Below, one piece after another: positions 1 to 9,104 of a stretch of 64,000 bases of DNA. The stretch is from an endosymbiont of unidentified scaly snail isolate Monju (GTDB lineage: Bacteria; Pseudomonadota; Gammaproteobacteria; Chromatiales; Chromatiaceae), in assembly GCF_000801295.1 (NCBI RefSeq), contig NZ_AP012978.1, positions 248,001 through 312,000 on the forward strand, read 5' to 3'. A program made the translations under genes and the position numbers. The notes under the pieces are model-generated. The model ran no database searches. It was given only the letters and a program-made list of their open reading frames with translations, and was not told the origin of the DNA. Numbering within the stretch: the stretch's first letter is position 1; each line of letters opens with the position of its first letter.

Positions 1-419
1 TCACCACCGAAATGCGTGCTCTACGCAGTCTGTCTTCGCAGTAGCAGGCTATTCCATGCCATTGGCGCCTTGAACCGACGCAAATCGGTTGGTGATCTCG
101 TCGCTCGATGCCGGTTTGGAAGTCCCCGAGGAAAGGGAGTGGAATATCATAATGTTTGAATATTAAATATTTGATTGACTTTTTATAAAAAATACTTGTG
201 CCGTTTCATTAATAAATTAACTTGCCCTCCTGTTCCGGTCTCTATAGGCTGCATGCTCGAACCCAGACCGGTTTCTGGTTGGTCCTCTCTTCGAAGCTGT
301 ATTGAAGGCCGCTCCGGCCTGGCAGTAACACCAATTAAATAAGTACAACCGTCGGTAGTTCCGTCTGTGGCGTGTGGCGGACCGATGGCATCAGTCATAA
401 CAGGGTGAGATACAGCTTC
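1..419. other. Non-coding AT-rich leader
   Basis: No convincing gene is seen in this stretch. Bases 130-240 are much richer in A+T than the rest of the window (runs such as ttttataaaaaatac), which fits a promoter region for the downstream cytochrome oxidase cluster. I could not place a clean -35/-10 pair with 16-18 bp spacing. The short reverse frame at 183-398 has no family features and is not called. Confidence 0.5.
33..77. repeat. Degenerate copy of the MITE core found at 56401-56562
   Basis: By eye 37 of 45 bases match positions 56468-56512, the centre of the inverted-repeat element next to mutM (shared words tcttcgc, ggctatt, gaaccg). The element's inverted ends are not recognisable here, and its left side may lie outside the window. 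This suggests a decayed copy of the same repeat family. Confidence 0.45.
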
Positions 420-905
420 ATGCTCAGCACCTATTGCACGCCAGGCCGTGCCGAGTGCCAGGTCGTCATCCGTCCCAACCGGTCGTTGACCTGGCGCCAG
501 TCCCTGTTTTTCATCGGCCTCGTTTCCCTGTTGTTGTTCACCGTGTCTGGCGTGTTCGCCTCTCTGGGCTATTGGCTGGTACTGCCATTTGCCGGTCTGG
601 AGGTGCTTGCGCTGCTGGCAGCCACCTGGTGGGTCGCCGAGCGCGGCATGGACTGTGAAATGGTCTGGCTGAATGCCACCGAAGTGCGTGTGGACAAGGG
701 GCGCAGGGCCTGTTCGCGTCTCACGAGTCGAAAGTGTTTCCCCCGGGCCTGGGTGCGCATCGAGCTACGCCGCAGGTCCGGCTGGTATCCGCTCCAGCTG
801 TTGATCGGTGCGTCCGGCGTCTGGGTGGAGCTCGGGGCCTTTCTCGCCGACGGCGAGAAGCAGAGCCTGGCCAACGAATTGAACCGGCTGCTGTCCAGCG
901 CCTGA
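420..905 (+). CDS. DUF2244 family membrane protein
   Basis: A small integral membrane protein of 161 residues. After a polar N-terminus there are two closely spaced hydrophobic segments (about residues 33-75), followed by a soluble basic domain with an ELRRRSGWYPLQLLIGASG stretch and a C-terminal LNRLL tail. This is the usual plan of the DUF2244 family, whose function is unknown and which often lies just upstream of cytochrome c oxidase genes, as here. I chose the ATG at 420 because a purine-rich agggtgag lies about 10 bases upstream; a GTG at 372 would add 16 residues with no supporting features. It probably belongs to the oxidase transcription unit. Confidence 0.8.
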   Translation: MLSTYCTPGRAECQVVIRPNRSLTWRQSLFFIGLVSLLLFTVSGVFASLGYWLVLPFAGLEVLALLAATWWVAERGMDCEMVWLNATEVRVDKGRRACSRLTSRKCFPRAWVRIELRRRSGWYPLQLLIGASGVWVELGAFLADGEKQSLANELNRLLSSA

Positions 906-976
906 AGCAGGGCCGTTGCCGGCGTCATTCGATGCAGTACAACGATAACCATCAAAGCAGAGTGGGAGAGCAAGCA

Positions 977-2139
977 GTGAGAGTGAAAAGAAGTGTTGGG
1001 AGGAGGGTGCTGCCGGCCATGCTTGCATTGGCCGCTGGGCCTGTGTTGGCGGACTGGAGTCTGCTGAACATGCGTGAAGGGGTTACCAGCACCAGTCGCG
1101 CGGTGCATGACCTGCACATGATCATCCTCTGGGTCTGCGTGGTGATCGGCATCGTGGTGTTCGGTGCCATGATCTACGCCATGCTCAGGCATCGCAAGTC
1201 GAAGGGAGCCGTTGCTGCGCAGTTCCACGAGAGCACCACCATGGAGGTCATTTGGACGATCATTCCGATCGTGATCCTGGTGAGCATGGCGATCCCGGCG
1301 ACCAAGACGCTGCTCGCCATGGAAGATACCAGCGAGGCCGACATGACCGTCAAGGTCACCGGCATCCAGTGGAAGTGGAAATATGACTACATCGACGGTG
1401 AGGCCGCCGGTATCTCTCTCATCAGTTCATTGCATCCCGACCACAATAACGCCCGCTTGCGCGGTGCGAGCGGGAGCGCCGAGAACCTGCGCGAGCAGTT
1501 CGGCGATACCTATCTGCGTGAGGTGGACAATCCGCTGGTCATTCCCACCGGCAAGAAGGTGCGCTTCCTGCTCACCGCGGCCGATGTGATCCATTCCTGG
1601 TGGGTGCCCGATCTGGGCTGGAAGAAGGATGCCATCCCCGGCTTCGTCAACGAGAGCTGGACTCGGGTGGACAAGCCCGGGGTGTACCGGGGCAAGTGCG
1701 CCGAGCTGTGTGGCAAGGACCACGGCTTCATGCCCATCGTGGTGGTGGCCATGGCGCCGGACGACTACAAGGCCTGGGTGGCGCAGCAGAAGGGCAATGC
1801 GGCACAGGCCGCCGCGGCCGCCGACAGGACCTGGAGCAAGGAAGACCTGATCGCCCGCGGCGAAAACGTCTACCGCACCAACTGTGCGGCTTGTCACCAG
1901 GTCAGCGGCAAGGGGCTTCCGCCAGCCTTCCCGGCGCTGGCCGGCAGCCCCATCTCGAATGGCAGCGATGCCAGCAAGCATATCGAGACGGTGATGAACG
2001 GTCGTCCGGGCACCGCGATGGCTGCCTCAAGGGGCTGCTCAACGACGTGGACCTGGCCGCTGTCATCACCTATGAGCGCAATGCCTGGGGCAACAACGGC
2101 GGTATCGTGCAACCCGCCGAGATCAAGGCCGCCCGATAA
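977..2139 (+). pseudogene. ctaC: Cytochrome c oxidase subunit II with C-terminal cytochrome c domain (caa3 type), frameshifted
   Basis: Subunit II takes electrons from cytochrome c through its CuA centre. A signal peptide ends at VLADW, and two transmembrane helices follow. The CuA domain shows the ligand set: a His in DVIHSWW and then KCAELCGKDHGFM (C-x3-C-x3-H-x2-M). A fused cytochrome c domain with CAACH begins near nt 1890, which makes this a caa3-type subunit. Near nt 2021-2028 the frame breaks: GTAMAA is followed by nonsense, while the next frame continues with [20 protein letters not shown] to a stop at 2139. Comparison with the family suggests one lost T in gcc(t)tcaag. The GTG at 977 has a gggaga ribosome site 7 bases away; an ATG at 932 lacks one. 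Confidence 0.88.
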
Positions 2140-2159
2140 GCAAGACGGAGAGAGCACAG

Positions 2160-3719
2160 ATGAGTACCGCAACTGCAACGCACGACGAACATCACGACCA
2201 CGGCCCCGCCAAGGGCCTGATGCGCTGGATCACGACGACCAACCACAAGGACATCGGGACCCTTTACCTGGTGTTCGCGCTGATCATGTTCTTCATCGGC
2301 GGCGCCATGGCCATGGTGATCCGCGCCGGGCTGTTCCAGCCCGGCATGCAACTGGTCGATCCCCAGTTCTTCAACTCCATGACCACGGTGCACGCCCTGG
2401 TGATGATCTTCGGCGCGGTGATGCCGGCGTTCACTGGGCTGGCCAACTGGCTGATCCCGATGATGATCGGCGCGCCCGACATGGCCTTGCCCAGGATGAA
2501 CAACCTGTCGTTCTGGATACTGCCGTTCGCCTTTACCCTGTTGCTGTCTACCTTCTTCATGGAGGGGGGTGGCCCCGCCGGCGGCTGGACCCTCTATCCG
2601 CCGCTGTCGTTGCAGATGGGTGATGGCTTTCCGTTCATGATCTTTGCCATCCACCTGGCTGGTATCAGCTCGATCATGGGTTCGATCAACGTGATCGTCA
2701 CCATCCTCAACATGCGCGCACCGGGCATGACCCTGATGAAGATGCCGCTGTTCGTGTGGACCTGGCTGATCACCGCCTACCTGCTGATTGCCACCATGCC
2801 GGTGCTGGCCGGGGCAGTGACCATGCTGCTGACCGACAAGTTTGCCGGTACCAGCTTCTTCAACGCGGCGGGTGGTGGCGACCCGGTGATGTACCAGCAC
2901 ATCTTCTGGTTCTTCGGGCATCCCGAGGTGTACATCCTGATCCTGCCGGCCTTTGGCATCATCTCGGCGATCGTGCCCACCTTCGCGCGCAAGCCGCTGT
3001 TCGGCTACAGCTCCATGGTGTATGCCACCGCTTCGATCGCCTTCCTCTCGTTCATCGTCTGGGCGCACCACATGTTCACCGTGGGCATGCCCGTGGTAGG
3101 CGAGCTGTTCTTCATGTATGCCACCATGATGATCGCGGTGCCCACCGGAGTGAAGGTGTTCAACTGGGTATCCACCATGTGGAAGGGGGCCATGACCTTC
3201 GAGACCCCCATGCTGTTTGCCATCGGCTTCATCATGATGTTCACCATCGGTGGTTTTTCTGGCCTGATGCTGGCCATCGCGCCAGCGGACTTCCAGTACC
3301 ACGATACCTATTTCGTGGTGGCGCACTTCCATTACGTGCTGGTGACCGGTGCCACCTACTACTGGCTGCCGAAGTGGACCGGCAAGATGTATGACGAGCG
3401 CCTGGGCAAGATCCACTTCTGGCTCTCCACCATCTCGGTCAACGTGCTGTTCTTTCCGCAGCACTTCCTGGGGCTGGCCGGGATGCCACGCCGTATCCCG
3501 GATTACTCGGTGCAGTTCGCTGACTGGAACATGGTCTCGTCCATCGGTGGTTTCGTGTTCGGTGCCTCGCAGCTGCTGTTCCTCTGGGTGGTGATCAAGA
3601 CCGTCCGCGGAGGCGAGAAGGCAACCGACCGGGTATGGGAGGGCGCGAACGGTCTGGAGTGGACCCTGCCATCGCCGCCGCCCTATCACAGCTTCACCGA
3701 AGCGCCTGTCATCAAGTAA
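2160..3719 (+). CDS. ctaD: Cytochrome c oxidase subunit I
   Basis: The catalytic heme-copper subunit, which reduces O2 to water and pumps protons across the inner membrane. The 519 residues give the usual 12 transmembrane helices. Visible landmarks are [12 protein letters not shown] near the N-terminus, the CuB/Tyr segment [13 protein letters not shown], the His pair in WAHHMFTVG, and [13 protein letters not shown] carrying the heme a and a3 ligands. The start ATG follows ggagag by about 8 bases and lies 20 bases after ctaC. The length is that of a stand-alone subunit I with no subunit III fusion. It is the best-preserved gene of the caa3 cluster and shows no lesion. Confidence 0.97.
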   Translation: MSTATATHDEHHDHGPAKGLMRWITTTNHKDIGTLYLVFALIMFFIGGAMAMVIRAGLFQPGMQLVDPQFFNSMTTVHALVMIFGAVMPAFTGLANWLIPMMIGAPDMALPRMNNLSFWILPFAFTLLLSTFFMEGGGPAGGWTLYPPLSLQMGDGFPFMIFAIHLAGISSIMGSINVIVTILNMRAPGMTLMKMPLFVWTWLITAYLLIATMPVLAGAVTMLLTDKFAGTSFFNAAGGGDPVMYQHIFWFFGHPEVYILILPAFGIISAIVPTFARKPLFGYSSMVYATASIAFLSFIVWAHHMFTVGMPVVGELFFMYATMMIAVPTGVKVFNWVSTMWKGAMTFETPMLFAIGFIMMFTIGGFSGLMLAIAPADFQYHDTYFVVAHFHYVLVTGATYYWLPKWTGKMYDERLGKIHFWLSTISVNVLFFPQHFLGLAGMPRRIPDYSVQFADWNMVSSIGGFVFGASQLLFLWVVIKTVRGGEKATDRVWEGANGLEWTLPSPPPYHSFTEAPVIK

Positions 3720-3730
3720 ACGAGGTCTAA

Positions 3731-3750
3731 GGCCTGCCCGGGGGCAGGCC
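3731..3750 (+). promoter_or_regulatory. Perfect 9-bp hairpin between ctaD and the next gene
   Basis: GGCCTGCCC and GGGCAGGCC pair perfectly around a two-base loop in the 52-base gap after ctaD. No T-run follows, so it is not a standard terminator. A role as an mRNA end-protecting stem or a partial attenuator that sets subunit ratios is inference. Confidence 0.5.
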
Positions 3751-3771
3751 GGTCGAACAGGAGATCGAGTC

Positions 3772-3891
3772 ATGCGGGAGCAGACGGCAGACAAGGGAAA
3801 GGCCAATGTGCGCCTGGCCATCTTTCTCGGCGTGGTGGCCTTCGGGCTGTTCCTCGCCGGCATGTACATGGCTGTGAAGAAGGCGGGTTGA
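3772..3891 (+). CDS. Cytochrome oxidase small assembly protein (39 residues)
   Basis: A 39-residue protein with a charged N-terminus (MREQTADKGKANVRL) and one transmembrane helix (about residues 15-33), ending in KKAG. Small single-helix proteins of this kind are regularly found between ctaD and ctaG in proteobacteria and are annotated as oxidase small assembly proteins. A caggag ribosome site lies about 8 bases upstream, and the stop is 3 bases before the ctaG start, which suggests translational coupling. Its exact function is not established. Confidence 0.8.
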   Translation: MREQTADKGKANVRLAIFLGVVAFGLFLAGMYMAVKKAG

Positions 3892-3894
3892 GGA

Positions 3895-4440
3895 ATGACG
3901 GACGAAGACAGGAATCGGCGTTCGGTCAGGCGTATCGCCCTGGTCGTCATTGCCATGTTCGGCTTCGGCTACCTGCTGGTGCCGCTGTACGACGTGTTCT
4001 GCGAGATCACCGGGCTCAACGGCAAGACCGGCCGTATCAATGAGGCCGAGGTGGCGGCGAGCTACCGGCCCGATCCTTCGCGGACCCTGACCATCCAGTT
4101 CGTCGCCAGCAACAGTGCCGACATGCCGTGGGACTTCCGGCCCGCCGTGGCCACCATGGAGGTGCATCCGGGGCAGCTGTATGCCACCTACTTCGTGGCG
4201 GCCAATCGTACCGGGCAGCGCATGGTGGCGCAGGCCATCCCCAGCATGGCCCCGACCCGGGCGGCACGCTACTTCAACAAGACGGAATGTTTCTGTTTCA
4301 ACCAGCAACCGCTCGAGGCCGGCGAGGAAAAGCAGATGCCCTTGCGTTTCATCGTCGATCCCAGGCTGCCGAAGGACATCAAGACCCTGACCCTGGCCTA
4401 TTCCCTGTTCGACGTGTCCGGGCGCACGGCCAGCAGGTGA
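3895..4440 (+). CDS. ctaG: Cytochrome c oxidase assembly protein CtaG/Cox11
   Basis: A copper chaperone that delivers Cu to the CuB site of subunit I. The 181 residues have one N-terminal membrane anchor (FGFGYLLVPLYDVFCEITG) and a periplasmic immunoglobulin-like domain. The conserved copper-binding pair is in the FNKTECFCFNQQPL segment (CFC). The length is normal for Cox11. It lies between ctaD and ctaE in the usual order, 3 bases after the small assembly protein. Confidence 0.95.
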   Translation: MTDEDRNRRSVRRIALVVIAMFGFGYLLVPLYDVFCEITGLNGKTGRINEAEVAASYRPDPSRTLTIQFVASNSADMPWDFRPAVATMEVHPGQLYATYFVAANRTGQRMVAQAIPSMAPTRAARYFNKTECFCFNQQPLEAGEEKQMPLRFIVDPRLPKDIKTLTLAYSLFDVSGRTASR

Positions 4441-4495
4441 CCACGAATCGACCACCGGAAAAGACAACCAGCACAGACATCAAAGGGGAGAGAGG

Positions 4496-5362
4496 ATGAC
4501 ACATACCGCAAACGACTATTACGTGCCGCACGGCAGCTACTGGCCTATCGTGGCGGCCATCGCCATGTTCATCACGGTGATCGGTGCGGCCCTCTGGTTC
4601 AACGGCGAGTTGAACGGTCGCATGGTGCTGTTCATTGGCCTGGGTCTGATTGCCTTCATGATGTTCGGTTGGTTCGGCACCGTGATCCGCGAGAATCTCA
4701 AGGGGGTGTACAACGAACAGGTGGATCGCTCCTTCCGCCAGGGCATGATGTGGTTCACCTTCTCCGAGGTGATGTTCTTCGCCGCCTTCTTCGGCGCCCT
4801 GTTCTATGCGCGGGTGCTGTCGGTGCCCTGGTTGCTGGGCATGGACTCGGGCTTTACCACGCACGAAGTGCTCTGGCAGGGCTTCAGCGAGGCCTGGCCG
4901 ACCAACGGGCCCGGTGATGTCGGTGGCGAGTTCGAGCCCATGGGCCCCTGGGGGATTCCGGCGCTCAACACCCTGCTGTTGCTGAGTTCGGGTGTGACCA
5001 TCACCCTGTCACACTGGGCGTTGAAGGCGGGCGATCGCGGCAAGAGTGTGCTGTGGCTGATCGCCACCGTGCTGCTGGGTTTGACCTTCCTCGGTTTCCA
5101 GGCCTACGAATACATCCACGCTTACACCGAGATGGATCTGACCCTGGCCTCCGGTATCTATGGTTCCACCTTTTTCATGCTCACCGGCTTCCACGGCATG
5201 CATGTGACCATCGGCACCATCATGCTGATCGTCATTGCCCTGCGTGCGGCGAAGGGGCACTTCACGGCCGACGATCACTTCGCCTTCGAGGGCGTGGCCT
5301 GGTATTGGCACTTCGTGGACGTGGTCTGGCTGGGGCTGTTCATCTTCGTCTACGTGTTGTGA
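4496..5362 (+). CDS. ctaE: Cytochrome c oxidase subunit III
   Basis: A core subunit that stabilises the oxidase and helps supply protons. The 288 residues form seven predicted helices and carry characteristic segments such as WFTFSEVMFFAAFFGALF, GFHGMHVTIGTIML and the C-terminal AWYWHFVDVVWLGLFIFVY. The ATG follows ggggagagag closely. The end overlaps by 13 bases the end of the reverse-strand DUF2909 gene. Confidence 0.97.
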   Translation: MTHTANDYYVPHGSYWPIVAAIAMFITVIGAALWFNGELNGRMVLFIGLGLIAFMMFGWFGTVIRENLKGVYNEQVDRSFRQGMMWFTFSEVMFFAAFFGALFYARVLSVPWLLGMDSGFTTHEVLWQGFSEAWPTNGPGDVGGEFEPMGPWGIPALNTLLLLSSGVTITLSHWALKAGDRGKSVLWLIATVLLGLTFLGFQAYEYIHAYTEMDLTLASGIYGSTFFMLTGFHGMHVTIGTIMLIVIALRAAKGHFTADDHFAFEGVAWYWHFVDVVWLGLFIFVYVL

Positions 5363-5550
5363 GGACTCAGCGCCATGAGGAACAGGAACAGACCCAGCGA
5401 GAGGCCGATGCGGAAGCTCAATGCCTTGACGGTGCGCTTGGACGACCCCTTGTCCTTGACCAGGTAGTAGAGGCCAGAGGCCAGACTGAGCAGGATGCCC
5501 GCGAAGATGGAGATGATGAGAATCCTGATCCACATGGCGGTGGTCTCCAT
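5350..5550 (-). CDS. DUF2909 twin-transmembrane protein
   Basis: A 66-residue protein (61 if the internal Met at 5535 is used) with two transmembrane helices separated by a short polar hairpin, YYLVKDKGSSKRTVKALSFR. This hairpin, with its basic and small residues, is the DUF2909 pattern; the function is unknown. DUF2909 genes commonly lie beside oxidase assembly genes on the opposite strand, as here between ctaE and SURF1. Transcription converges with ctaE and diverges from the SURF1 gene. Confidence 0.8.
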   Translation of the reverse strand: METTAMWIRILIISIFAGILLSLASGLYYLVKDKGSSKRTVKALSFRIGLSLGLFLFLMALSPHNT

Positions 5551-5573
5551 GAACCCTGCGTGGGCTCTGGTGA

Positions 5574-6359
5574 ATGGCAGTGAGTGAAGTTCGACAGTAT
5601 AGCAGCGCAGAGGGGGTCGGCCGTTTGAGGATCGGACGCTATCAGTTTCGTCCCGGGGTGGTTCCCAGCCTGGTGTTCCTGGTGTTGATGGCCCTGCTGC
5701 TCTCGCTGGCCAACTGGCAATGGCATCGTGCGGGTGAAAAGCAGCGGCTGCTCGAGGCGCGCGAGGCGCACCGCCAGGCGCCCCCTCTGGTACTGGACCG
5801 GGAGCTACCGGACGCTGTGTCCGACCGTTTTCGTCCCGCCCTGGCCCGGGGGCACTACCTGGCGGATCAGCAGTGGCTGCTGGACAACCGGGTATACCGG
5901 GGGCAGGCCGGTTATCACGTGTTCAGCCTGTTCCGTACCACCAGCGGCCGGCAGTTGCTTGTCAACCGAGGCTGGGTGCCCGTGGGGCATGACCGGGAGT
6001 TTCTGCCTGAATTGCCCTTGCCGGTCGGCGAAGTGGTTTTGCGCGGGCGCCTGGACCGCCCCGAGTCGGTCGGTCTGGTGATGGGCACGCCGCCGCTCGA
6101 AAGCCTGGAACGGCGAGTGGTGTTGCAGAGCCTGGATGTCGCGGCGCTGTCGGCTGCTCGTGGCCTTGGCCTGATGTCGTTGACCCTGGTGCTCGACGAG
6201 AGGCAACCGGGCGCCTTGCAATACGACTGGGCGCCGGTGGCGGAAATGGGGCCAGAGCGGCACCTGGGGTATGCCGTGCAGTGGCTGGCCCTGGCCGTGG
6301 CGCTGTTGATCATCTATGTCGGGGTCAATACCCGGCGCATCGAACCGAAGGAGGACTGA
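5574..6359 (+). CDS. SURF1 family oxidase biogenesis protein
   Basis: SURF1/Shy1 proteins help insert heme a into subunit I. The 261 residues have the family layout: an N-terminal helix followed by ANWQWHRAGEK, a periplasmic domain with LLDNRVYRGQAGYHVFSLF and LLVNRGWVPVG, and a second helix near the C-terminus (QWLALAVALLIIYV) before a basic tail. The stop abuts the GTG start of the next gene. The N-terminal 15 or so residues are not family-like, so a later start is possible. Confidence 0.9.
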   Translation: MAVSEVRQYSSAEGVGRLRIGRYQFRPGVVPSLVFLVLMALLLSLANWQWHRAGEKQRLLEAREAHRQAPPLVLDRELPDAVSDRFRPALARGHYLADQQWLLDNRVYRGQAGYHVFSLFRTTSGRQLLVNRGWVPVGHDREFLPELPLPVGEVVLRGRLDRPESVGLVMGTPPLESLERRVVLQSLDVAALSAARGLGLMSLTLVLDERQPGALQYDWAPVAEMGPERHLGYAVQWLALAVALLIIYVGVNTRRIEPKED

Positions 6360-6926
6360 GTGGAGCAGGTGTTGGCAGTATCCCGCAGGGGGCGACGACA
6401 GTTCCTGATGATCGTCGGATTGTTTCTGTTGCCGCCGCTGGCCGCCTGGCTTGCATGGGACTACTTGAGCAGTCACGGGGTGACGGCCACCACCAACAAC
6501 GGGGAGCTGATCTCGCCGGCACGACCGGTGGACCTGTCGCACCTCGATTATGCGGACGGGCAGTCTTTCGGTGACCTGAAGGGGCGCTGGGTGTTCGTGG
6601 TGTTCTCCGGTGCCGCCTGTGATGCGCTCTGCGAGAGGCAGCTCTACCTGACCCGGCAGGTGCGCATCGGCGTCAACAAGGACCTGCCGCGCGTGCGTCG
6701 TCTGCTGGTGGTGCGCGGAGGCGAAGCGGTGGCGATGCGCAAGGCGCTGGAGCCCGCGCACCCCGACCTGGTGGTGGCCGGCGGAGCCGAGACGGCGTTG
6801 CTCTCGGCCTTTCGGGGGGAAGGGTTCGCGCCCGATGGCTCGCGCTTCTTCCTGGTCGATCCGCTGGGCAACCTGATGATGTTCTACACCCTCGACGAGC
6901 AGGGCAATGGCGTGGCCCAGGGCTAG
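6360..6926 (+). CDS. SCO/thioredoxin-like membrane-anchored protein, cut short by an in-frame TAG
   Basis: One N-terminal membrane anchor is followed by a thioredoxin-like domain with a C-x3-C pair (SGAACDALC) and FLVDPLGNLMMFY. This resembles the SCO-like proteins found between SURF1 and ctaA, likely copper- or thiol-active in oxidase assembly. The reading frame stops at TAG 6924-6926, but the same frame continues with GMLKDLQKLLKVSQIG to a TGA at 6975-6977. That TGA overlaps the ctaA ATG as ATGA, so the original end was probably 6977 and the TAG replaces a sense codon. The GTG start directly follows the SURF1 stop. Confidence 0.75.
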   Translation: MEQVLAVSRRGRRQFLMIVGLFLLPPLAAWLAWDYLSSHGVTATTNNGELISPARPVDLSHLDYADGQSFGDLKGRWVFVVFSGAACDALCERQLYLTRQVRIGVNKDLPRVRRLLVVRGGEAVAMRKALEPAHPDLVVAGGAETALLSAFRGEGFAPDGSRFFLVDPLGNLMMFYTLDEQGNGVAQG

Positions 6927-6973
6927 GGCATGCTCAAGGACCTGCAGAAGCTACTCAAGGTGTCGCAGATCGG

Positions 6974-7929
6974 ATGAACGCCGTTGCTGCCACCCTGGTG
7001 CTGGCCTTCTGTGTGATCGTGCTGGGAGCCTATACCCGGCTGTCGGATGCCGGCCTGGGCTGTCCCGACTGGCCGACCTGCTATGGCCATCTCACCGTGC
7101 CCGACAGCCCCGAGGCGGTGGAACAGAAACACTACCTCGACCAGCGCCCGCTGGAGCCGGCCAAGGGCTGGGCGGAGATGATCCACCGCTATTTCGCCGG
7201 CACGCTCGGCTTGTTCATCCTGGTGATCACGGTATGGTCGTGGCGCCTGCGGCGTCACCATCCCGACCAACCCCTGCTGCTGCTGGGCGTGGTGATCTTC
7301 CAGGCCCTGCTCGGCATGTGGACCGTGACGCTGCTGCTCAAGCCTCTCTGGTGGTCATGGGGCACCTGCTGGGCGGGTTCACCACCCTGGGGCTGTTGTT
7401 CCTGTTGCTGCGCATCACCGGCAGGCGGCTGGGGTTCGGTCCGCGCGGTCGGGTATTGGCATCGATCGCGCTGGTCGTGCTGGTGACCCAGATCGCGCTG
7501 GGTGGCTGGACCAGCACCAACTACGCGGCCCTGTCCTGTACCGATTTTCCGACCTGCCAGGGCAGCTGGTGGCCCGAGATGGATTTCTCCGAGGCCTTCG
7601 TCATGTGGCGCGGGCTGGGCATCAACTACGAGTATGGCGTGCTGGAGCACCCGGCGCGCACCGCCATCCACGTGACTCACCGGTTCGGCGCGCTGACCAC
7701 CCTGCTGGTGGTGGGTGGCTTCGCCCTGTACCTGCTTGGCCGGGGTGGCCCGGCACGTCGTGCCGGCATTCCGGTGCTGTTGTTGCTGGTGCTGCAGATC
7801 GGGTTGGGCATCGGCAACGTCCTGTTGCATCTGCCCTTGCCGGTGGCGGTGGCACACAATGCGGTGGCAGCCCTGCTGCTGCTTTCACTCATCAATGCGA
7901 GCTATCTGTTATGGCGTCGACATTACTGA
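6974..7929 (+). pseudogene. ctaA: Heme A synthase CtaA/Cox15, frameshifted
   Basis: CtaA oxidises heme O to heme A for the aa3-type oxidase. The N-terminal half reads GAYTRLSDAGLGCPDWPTC (the conserved Cys/GLGCPDWP element) and continues to [11 protein letters not shown]. The second half is in another frame: [16 protein letters not shown], then [10 protein letters not shown] with a heme-ligand His and AHNAVAALL. The shift is at 7344-7349, where cctctctgg appears to hold an extra CT dinucleotide. With that repaired, the protein has the usual eight helices and about 317 residues. The start overlaps the upstream gene as ATGA, and the end overlaps ctaB. Confidence 0.88.
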
Positions 7930-8816
7930 ATACCCGGGAAGGGCTCCTTGCCGACTGGCGTGACTATCTCGAGCTGTGCAAGCCCAAGGTGGTGCTGCTG
8001 ATCGTGTTCACCGCCGTGGTGGGCATGCTGCTGGCCAGTCCCGGCCTGCCACCATTGACCGTGTTGCTCGCTGCGACATCCGGCATCGGCCTGGCCGCGG
8101 CTTCGGCCGCGGCGATCAATCACGTGGTGGACCGGCGCATCGATGCCATCATGGGGCGCACGCACGGACGCCCCCTGCCCAAGGGGTCGGTAACACCGCG
8201 GCAGGCGCTGGTCTTCGCCTTTGTGATCGGGGGGCTGGCGATGGTCCTGCTGGTCGCCTGGGTCAATGTGCTCACTGCCGCACTGACCTTCGGGTCACTG
8301 ATCGGCTACGCGGTGATCTACACCATGTACCTGAAGCGCGCCACGCCACAGAATATCGTCATCGGTGGTGCCGCGGGGGCTGCGCCGCCCCTGCTGGGCT
8401 GGGCGGCGGTGACCGGCAGTGTCGATCCTGGCGCCATGCTGCTGTTCCTGATCATCTTCACCTGGACGCCACCACACTTCTGGGCGTTGGTCATCCACCG
8501 GACCGAGGAGTACCGCAAGGTGGACATGCCCATGCTGCCGGTGACGCATGGCAAGGACTACACTCGCCTGCAGATCCTGCTCTATACGGTGCTGCTGTTC
8601 GTGGTCACCCTGCTGCCGTTCAGCTATGGCATGAGCGGCATACCCTACCTCGCGGGAGTGCTGCCGCTGAACCTGGGCTTCCTGTACTACGCGGTCCAGC
8701 TCTACCGCAACGAGGACCCGCGCATGCCCATGCGCACCTTCGGTTATTCCATCGTCTACCTGATGGCCCTGTTCGCCTTGCTGCTGGTCGATCACTATCT
8801 GCCACTACTGTACTGA
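7911..8816 (+). CDS. ctaB: Protoheme IX farnesyltransferase (heme O synthase)
   Basis: CtaB attaches a farnesyl group to heme B, giving heme O, the substrate of CtaA. The 301 residues form a polytopic UbiA-type prenyltransferase. The first Asp-rich motif is [20 protein letters not shown], and the second region contains [16 protein letters not shown] and [12 protein letters not shown] chose the ATG at 7911, which overlaps the last 19 bases of ctaA. It closes the caa3 cluster; about 290 bases of leader separate it from ccoN. Confidence 0.95.
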   Translation: MASTLLNTREGLLADWRDYLELCKPKVVLLIVFTAVVGMLLASPGLPPLTVLLAATSGIGLAAASAAAINHVVDRRIDAIMGRTHGRPLPKGSVTPRQALVFAFVIGGLAMVLLVAWVNVLTAALTFGSLIGYAVIYTMYLKRATPQNIVIGGAAGAAPPLLGWAAVTGSVDPGAMLLFLIIFTWTPPHFWALVIHRTEEYRKVDMPMLPVTHGKDYTRLQILLYTVLLFVVTLLPFSYGMSGIPYLAGVLPLNLGFLYYAVQLYRNEDPRMPMRTFGYSIVYLMALFALLLVDHYLPLLY

Positions 8817-8891
8817 GGCCCGGTGATTTGGCATTCCGGCTGGCGTTGTGATTCCTGAAACCCCAAAGTCAGTGTGGCTAGAGTTTCAGCA

Positions 8892-8920
8892 TTGACTTAT
8901 AAAGGGTTTTTCCCTAGGAT
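8892..8920 (+). promoter_or_regulatory. Likely sigma-70 promoter for ccoNOQP
   Basis: TTGACT (8892-8897) and TAGGAT (8915-8920) are separated by exactly 17 bases, about 190 bases upstream of ccoN in the only long gap before the cbb3 operon. The match to consensus is good. No convincing FNR/Anr box (TTGAT-N4-ATCAA) was found, although cbb3 operons are often under such control. Confidence 0.6.
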
Positions 8921-9041
8921 ACCCGACCCTGACGACCCCTCGCGCTGAACCGGCGGGAGCGGTTGCTACCCCAGCGGGGCCGTGTCCGATTCGTCTGCGG
9001 CACACCCGCAATCCGGAAGCGCATCCTGAACGGACGGTTTG

Positions 9042-9069
9042 CCGCCGTCTGGCGGGGCGGGCTTTTTTT
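9042..9069 (+). terminator. Possible terminator or attenuator in the ccoN leader
   Basis: The hairpin CCGCC-GTCT-GGCGG is followed after seven G/C-rich bases by seven T residues. It lies downstream of the proposed promoter and 35 bases before the ccoN start, so it could terminate read-through from ctaB or attenuate ccoN. The gap between stem and T-run makes it weaker than a typical terminator. Confidence 0.4.
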
Positions 9070-9104
9070 GTTGGATCAGTCAAATCTAGAGTGGGATTCG
9101 ATCT

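Noticed and set aside
183-398. Reverse-strand frame of 71 codons in the leader
   Set aside because: No family features, no ribosome site, and it overlaps the start of the DUF2244 gene.
734-976. N-terminal extension of the ctaC frame back to 734
   Set aside because: It overlaps the DUF2244 gene in another frame and would place extra residues before the signal peptide.
8892-8905. FNR/Anr box in the ccoN promoter region
   Set aside because: Only the left half (TTGAC) resembles the site; the right half does not match ATCAA.
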